DNA from: Flavobacterium succinicans
GTDB lineage: Bacteria > Bacteroidota > Bacteroidia > Flavobacteriales > Flavobacteriaceae
Direction of reading: 5' to 3'
Length of the DNA stretch: 64,000 bases
Assembly: GCF_001662485.1 (NCBI RefSeq)
Contig: NZ_JMTM01000035.1
Location: 248,001-312,000 of the forward strand
The notes under the pieces are model-generated. The model searched no databases. It was not told where the DNA came from and worked only from the letters and a program-made list of their open reading frames with translations. This document shows, in pieces, positions 61,210 through 64,000 of this stretch; the first letter of the stretch is position 1, and the number at the start of each line of letters is the position of its first letter. Made by a program: the position numbers and the translations under genes.

Positions 61210-62774
61210 TGACGCTCACCCTCAACAATATATTTACCAAAGCATTACCAGCCGACAGTCTACTAGACAATGCTCCAAGACAAGTATATCAAGCATGCTT
61301 TTCTTTTGTTTCACCCAAAATACCTTCAAATCCTTTCTTAATTCACGTGGGCATTGATGTAGCAAAGCAAATTGGATTAGAACCAGAAGATTTAAAGGAC
61401 GATGATTTCTTAGCCGTTTTTTCAGGAACAAAAACATATCCCAATACGCAACCTTTTGCCATGTGTTATGCAGGACATCAATTTGGGAATTGGGCAGGAC
61501 AATTAGGAGATGGAAGAGCCATTAATTTGATGGAAGTAACTCACGAAGGGAAAAATTTTACGCTACAATTAAAAGGTGCTGGGCCAACGCCCTATTCACG
61601 AACTGCAGATGGATTGGCCGTTTTACGTTCTTCTATTAGGGAATACTTATGTGCAGAGGCGATGCATCATTTAGGAGTGCCCACTACCCGATCCCTTTCA
61701 TTGGTTTTAACTGGAGACGAAGTACTGAGAGACATTATGTACAATGGGAATCCAGCTTACGAAAAAGGCGCTATAGTTTGTAGAGTAGCACCAAGTTTTA
61801 TTCGATTTGGAAATTTTGAAATCTTTGCTGCCAGACAAGATCATAATAATCTGAAACTACTGGCTGATTTTACCATTCAACATTATTTTCCATCTATTAA
61901 AGAAACAGGAAAAGAAAAATACATTCAATTTTTTGAAGCAGTTTCTAAAAGCACACTAGAGATGATTCTTCACTGGCAAAGAGTGGGTTTTGTCCATGGC
62001 GTTATGAACACAGATAACATGTCAATTCACGGTATTACCATTGACTATGGCCCTTATGGTTGGCTAGAAGACTACAACCCAACTTGGACACCAAACACAA
62101 CAGACAATCAACACAAAAGATATCGATTCGAAAATCAACCTCAAATTAGTTTGTGGAATTTGTATCAACTCGCCAATGCCTTATATCCATTAATCGAAGA
62201 AACGCAACCTCTGGAAGCTATTTTGGATGCCTACACCAAACAGTATGACTCAAAATATCTCCAAATGATGCAATCAAAATTGGGATTACAAATACAACCT
62301 ACTGAAGATCGCAACTTAATTCAAGAACTTATTGATTTGCTACAAGAAATAGAGACCGATATGACTATTTTCTTTAGAAACTTAAGTTCAGTGCTTAAAA
62401 ATGACACTCCAGCAACTGCTTTAACAAAAATTGAATTTGCCTTTTACAACACCAATGATTGTAATGAAAGCATAACTTTAAAATGGCATAATTGGTTCAC
62501 TAAATATATCGAAAGACTTCAATTAGAAATCGTATCTGATGCGGAAAGAAGTATTGCTATGAATCAAGTAAATCCAAAATATGTCCTTCGCAATTATATG
62601 GCGCAATTATGTATTGATGCCGCAGAGAAAGGAGACTATAGCCTACTCAACGAATTGTATGAACTTTTACAAAACCCTTACAAAGAACAACCCGAACATG
62701 AAAAATGGTTCGCCAAACGCCCCGATTGGGCAAGAGTTAAAATAGGATGTTCAATGTTGAGTTGTAGTTCTTAA
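61209..62774 (+). CDS. selO: Protein adenylyltransferase SelO
   Basis: A 521-residue pseudokinase-fold enzyme. Family signatures: FSGTKTYPNTQPFAMCYAGHQFGNWAGQLGDGRAI, LQLKGAGPTPYSRTADGLAVLRSSIREYLCAEAMHHLGVPTTRSL, HGVMNTDNMSIHGITIDYGPYGWLEDY, and C-terminal GCSMLSCSS, where Cys replaces the selenocysteine of eukaryotic homologues. SelO transfers AMP from ATP to Ser/Thr/Tyr of target proteins in redox homeostasis. The 21-nt A-run overlaps the start codon, so initiation may be affected. Downstream tsaC is 155 bp away. Confidence 0.95.
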   Translation: MTLTLNNIFTKALPADSLLDNAPRQVYQACFSFVSPKIPSNPFLIHVGIDVAKQIGLEPEDLKDDDFLAVFSGTKTYPNTQPFAMCYAGHQFGNWAGQLGDGRAINLMEVTHEGKNFTLQLKGAGPTPYSRTADGLAVLRSSIREYLCAEAMHHLGVPTTRSLSLVLTGDEVLRDIMYNGNPAYEKGAIVCRVAPSFIRFGNFEIFAARQDHNNLKLLADFTIQHYFPSIKETGKEKYIQFFEAVSKSTLEMILHWQRVGFVHGVMNTDNMSIHGITIDYGPYGWLEDYNPTWTPNTTDNQHKRYRFENQPQISLWNLYQLANALYPLIEETQPLEAILDAYTKQYDSKYLQMMQSKLGLQIQPTEDRNLIQELIDLLQEIETDMTIFFRNLSSVLKNDTPATALTKIEFAFYNTNDCNESITLKWHNWFTKYIERLQLEIVSDAERSIAMNQVNPKYVLRNYMAQLCIDAAEKGDYSLLNELYELLQNPYKEQPEHEKWFAKRPDWARVKIGCSMLSCSS

Positions 62775-62929
62775 AAAGTTTCAAAACATGAACACTTTTT
62801 GAACCAATAGATAAAATTCATCTAGAATCCATTTCTGAACAAAGAAAAAAAACGCTTTTTTATACGCTATCAAAAATCAAATGGATAGTTTTGCATTTTA
62901 TGGAACAAAGTCAAAATCATTAAAATAAA

Positions 62930-63496
62930 ATGCAGATGAATCAAGAGATTATCAATGCTTTTGAAGTAATAAAAAACGGCGGCATCATTCTTTATCCAAC
63001 AGACACCGTTTGGGGCATAGGCTGCGACGCAACAAATCCTGAAGCCGTCGCTAAAATATACCAACTCAAACAAAGAACCGAAAGCAAAAGTATGATTTGC
63101 CTTATGAACGGAGAAAAAATGCTATATAATGTATTCAAGGAAATCCCAGAAGTAGCCTGGCAAATTCTAGATTTATCCGAAAAGCCAACAACTTTAATAT
63201 TAGATAATCCAAGAAATGTAGCTCCTAATTTAATTTCTGAAGACAAATCATTAGGTATTCGACTGATAAAAGAACCTTTTTGCTTTAAGCTTTTAGAACG
63301 AATGAAGAAACCATTAGTATCCACTTCAGCGAATATTTCTGGACAACCCACCCCATTATCTTTCAAAGAAATTAGTCCAGAAATTATAAAAGGCGTAGAC
63401 TATATTGTAAATTTGCAGCAGGAAAAAATTGCAGGAAAACCTTCTACGATTATTAAATTGACGAATGATTCTCAGGTTAAAATCATTAGAAAATAA
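62930..63496 (+). CDS. tsaC: Threonylcarbamoyl-AMP synthase (TsaC/YrdC family)
   Basis: A 188-residue protein. ATG 62930 and ATG 62936 (MNQEII) are both possible. The YrdC-like core is visible: GGIILYPTDTVWGIGCDATNPEAVAKIYQLKQRTESKSMICLM, PTTLILDNPRNVAPNL, LGIRLIKEPFC and STSANISGQPTPLSFKEI. It makes threonylcarbamoyl-AMP for the t6A37 modification of tRNAs reading ANN codons. It lacks the C-terminal Sua5 domain. The GxxExxY cassette starts 5 bp after the stop codon. Confidence 0.9.
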   Translation: MQMNQEIINAFEVIKNGGIILYPTDTVWGIGCDATNPEAVAKIYQLKQRTESKSMICLMNGEKMLYNVFKEIPEVAWQILDLSEKPTTLILDNPRNVAPNLISEDKSLGIRLIKEPFCFKLLERMKKPLVSTSANISGQPTPLSFKEISPEIIKGVDYIVNLQQEKIAGKPSTIIKLTNDSQVKIIRK

Positions 63497-63500
63497 TTTT

Positions 63501-63993
63501 TTTTTTGCCGCAGATTCGCAGATTTTAGAGAAAGAAGAAATTAATATGATTTTATAATTTATGGCTCAATATTTATTTGAAAAAGAGACCTATAAAATAA
63601 TAGGAATTTTATTTGACGTACATAAAAATCTAGGAAAAGGTTTTTCTGAAATCGTGTATAAAGACGCATTAGAATATGAATTTAATATAGCTAACATACC
63701 TTTTGAAAGAGAAAAGGAATATGTAGTAAATTATAAAAACACCATTTTAAAACACAAATTCTATGCTGATTTTGTAGTTTTTGACAGTATTATTCTTGAA
63801 ATAAAATCTTGTGAATCTTTTAATAACAGTCATATTTCACAATGTTTAAATTATTTAAAAGTGTCGAAAACTAAATTAGCGCTTTTAGTAAATTTTAATA
63901 AAACATCTTTAGAACACAAACGAATAGTACTATCAGAAAATTAGCTGAAAATCATAATTTTTAAAATAAAATCAGCGAATCTGCGGCAAAAAA
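63501..63993 (+). mobile_element. Single-gene GxxExxY cassette bounded by 27-bp inverted repeats
   Basis: The left end 63501-63527 (TTTTTTGCCGCAGATTCGC and on) and right end 63967-63993 are reverse complements with 26 of 27 matches. They enclose 493 bp that encode only the GxxExxY gene. The element begins 5 bp after the tsaC stop. No target duplication can be proved at the right end, because only 7 bases remain in the window. Mobility is inferred from structure. Confidence 0.65.
63561..63944 (+). CDS. GxxExxY family protein (PD-(D/E)XK nuclease-like)
   Basis: A 127-residue protein with the family signature GKGFSEIVYKDALEYEF (Gly-Phe-Ser-Glu-Ile-Val-Tyr). Then YADFVVFDSIILEIKSCE has the Asp and the Glu-x-Lys of a PD-(D/E)XK-like nuclease active site, and HISQCLNYLKVSKTKLALLVNF is the typical C-terminal half. 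The function is unproven for the family; a nuclease is predicted. It sits inside an inverted-repeat cassette and has no functional link to tsaC. Confidence 0.88.
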   Translation: MAQYLFEKETYKIIGILFDVHKNLGKGFSEIVYKDALEYEFNIANIPFEREKEYVVNYKNTILKHKFYADFVVFDSIILEIKSCESFNNSHISQCLNYLKVSKTKLALLVNFNKTSLEHKRIVLSEN

Positions 63994-64000
63994 TCGTGGT

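Overview
The window looks like a piece of a Flavobacterium-type chromosome (Bacteroidota, Flavobacteriaceae). The evidence is low G+C, three large surface proteins with the type IX secretion (T9SS) type B or gliding-motility C-terminal domain, a bacillithiol deacetylase, menaquinone genes, a eukaryote-like prolyl-tRNA synthetase, and promoter-like TAnnTTTG boxes of the Bacteroidota sigma factor. No prophage, CRISPR array, plasmid function or classical transposase is visible. This is mainly core chromosome with small mobile or repeat insertions.

Layout. Positions 1-6.1 kb hold exported hydrolases (5'-truncated cyanophycinase, penicillin-acylase-family enzyme, M28 peptidase lipoprotein) and an exported beta-carbonic anhydrase paired with a DUF2490 barrel. 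6.3-9.6 kb is a T9SS surface protein. 9.7-12.2 kb has a small membrane ORF, an HTH membrane regulator and a serine hydrolase. 12.3-15 kb (minus strand) has tRNA-His, bshB1, menF and menI. 15.1-20.5 kb has a beta-helix lipoprotein and purL. 20.9-30.5 kb has a DUF3667 protein and fatty-acid degradation genes (fadD, then marR-fadN-fadA-fadE). 30.6-32.9 kb (minus) has an MFS exporter and an orphan with kinase-like motifs. 33-42.5 kb has an ABC exporter pair and two giant T9SS proteins. 42.7-45.6 kb has a GH13 amylase and an esterase. 45.7-51.9 kb has typA, a two-component pair, rpsT, two tRNA-Glu and proS. 52-64 kb has an aromatic/Gly-rich lipoprotein, a FadL-family porin, rimO, an amidase, a MscS channel, selO, tsaC and a terminal GxxExxY gene.

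How the genes work together. The clearest functional unit is fatty-acid catabolism: outer-membrane uptake (FadL family, 53.1 kb), activation (fadD), and the beta-oxidation cycle (fadN, fadA, fadE) behind a MarR-type regulator. Menaquinone and bacillithiol genes serve respiration and thiol redox. The T9SS cargos, amylase, esterase and peptidases fit a polymer-degrading, surface-active lifestyle.

Most unusual are the repeats. (i) Six copies of a ~66-bp intergenic element whose hand alignment shows compensatory base changes in three predicted stems, implying a folded RNA or hairpin. (ii) Two ~450-490-bp single-gene cassettes, one carrying a four-helix-bundle (23S IVS-type) protein inside the fad operon, the other a GxxExxY protein after tsaC, each bounded by inverted repeats and neither encoding a transposase. 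(iii) Two different palindromic or tandem repeats inserted in frame in purL, one of which also occurs twice, inverted, between fadA and fadE.
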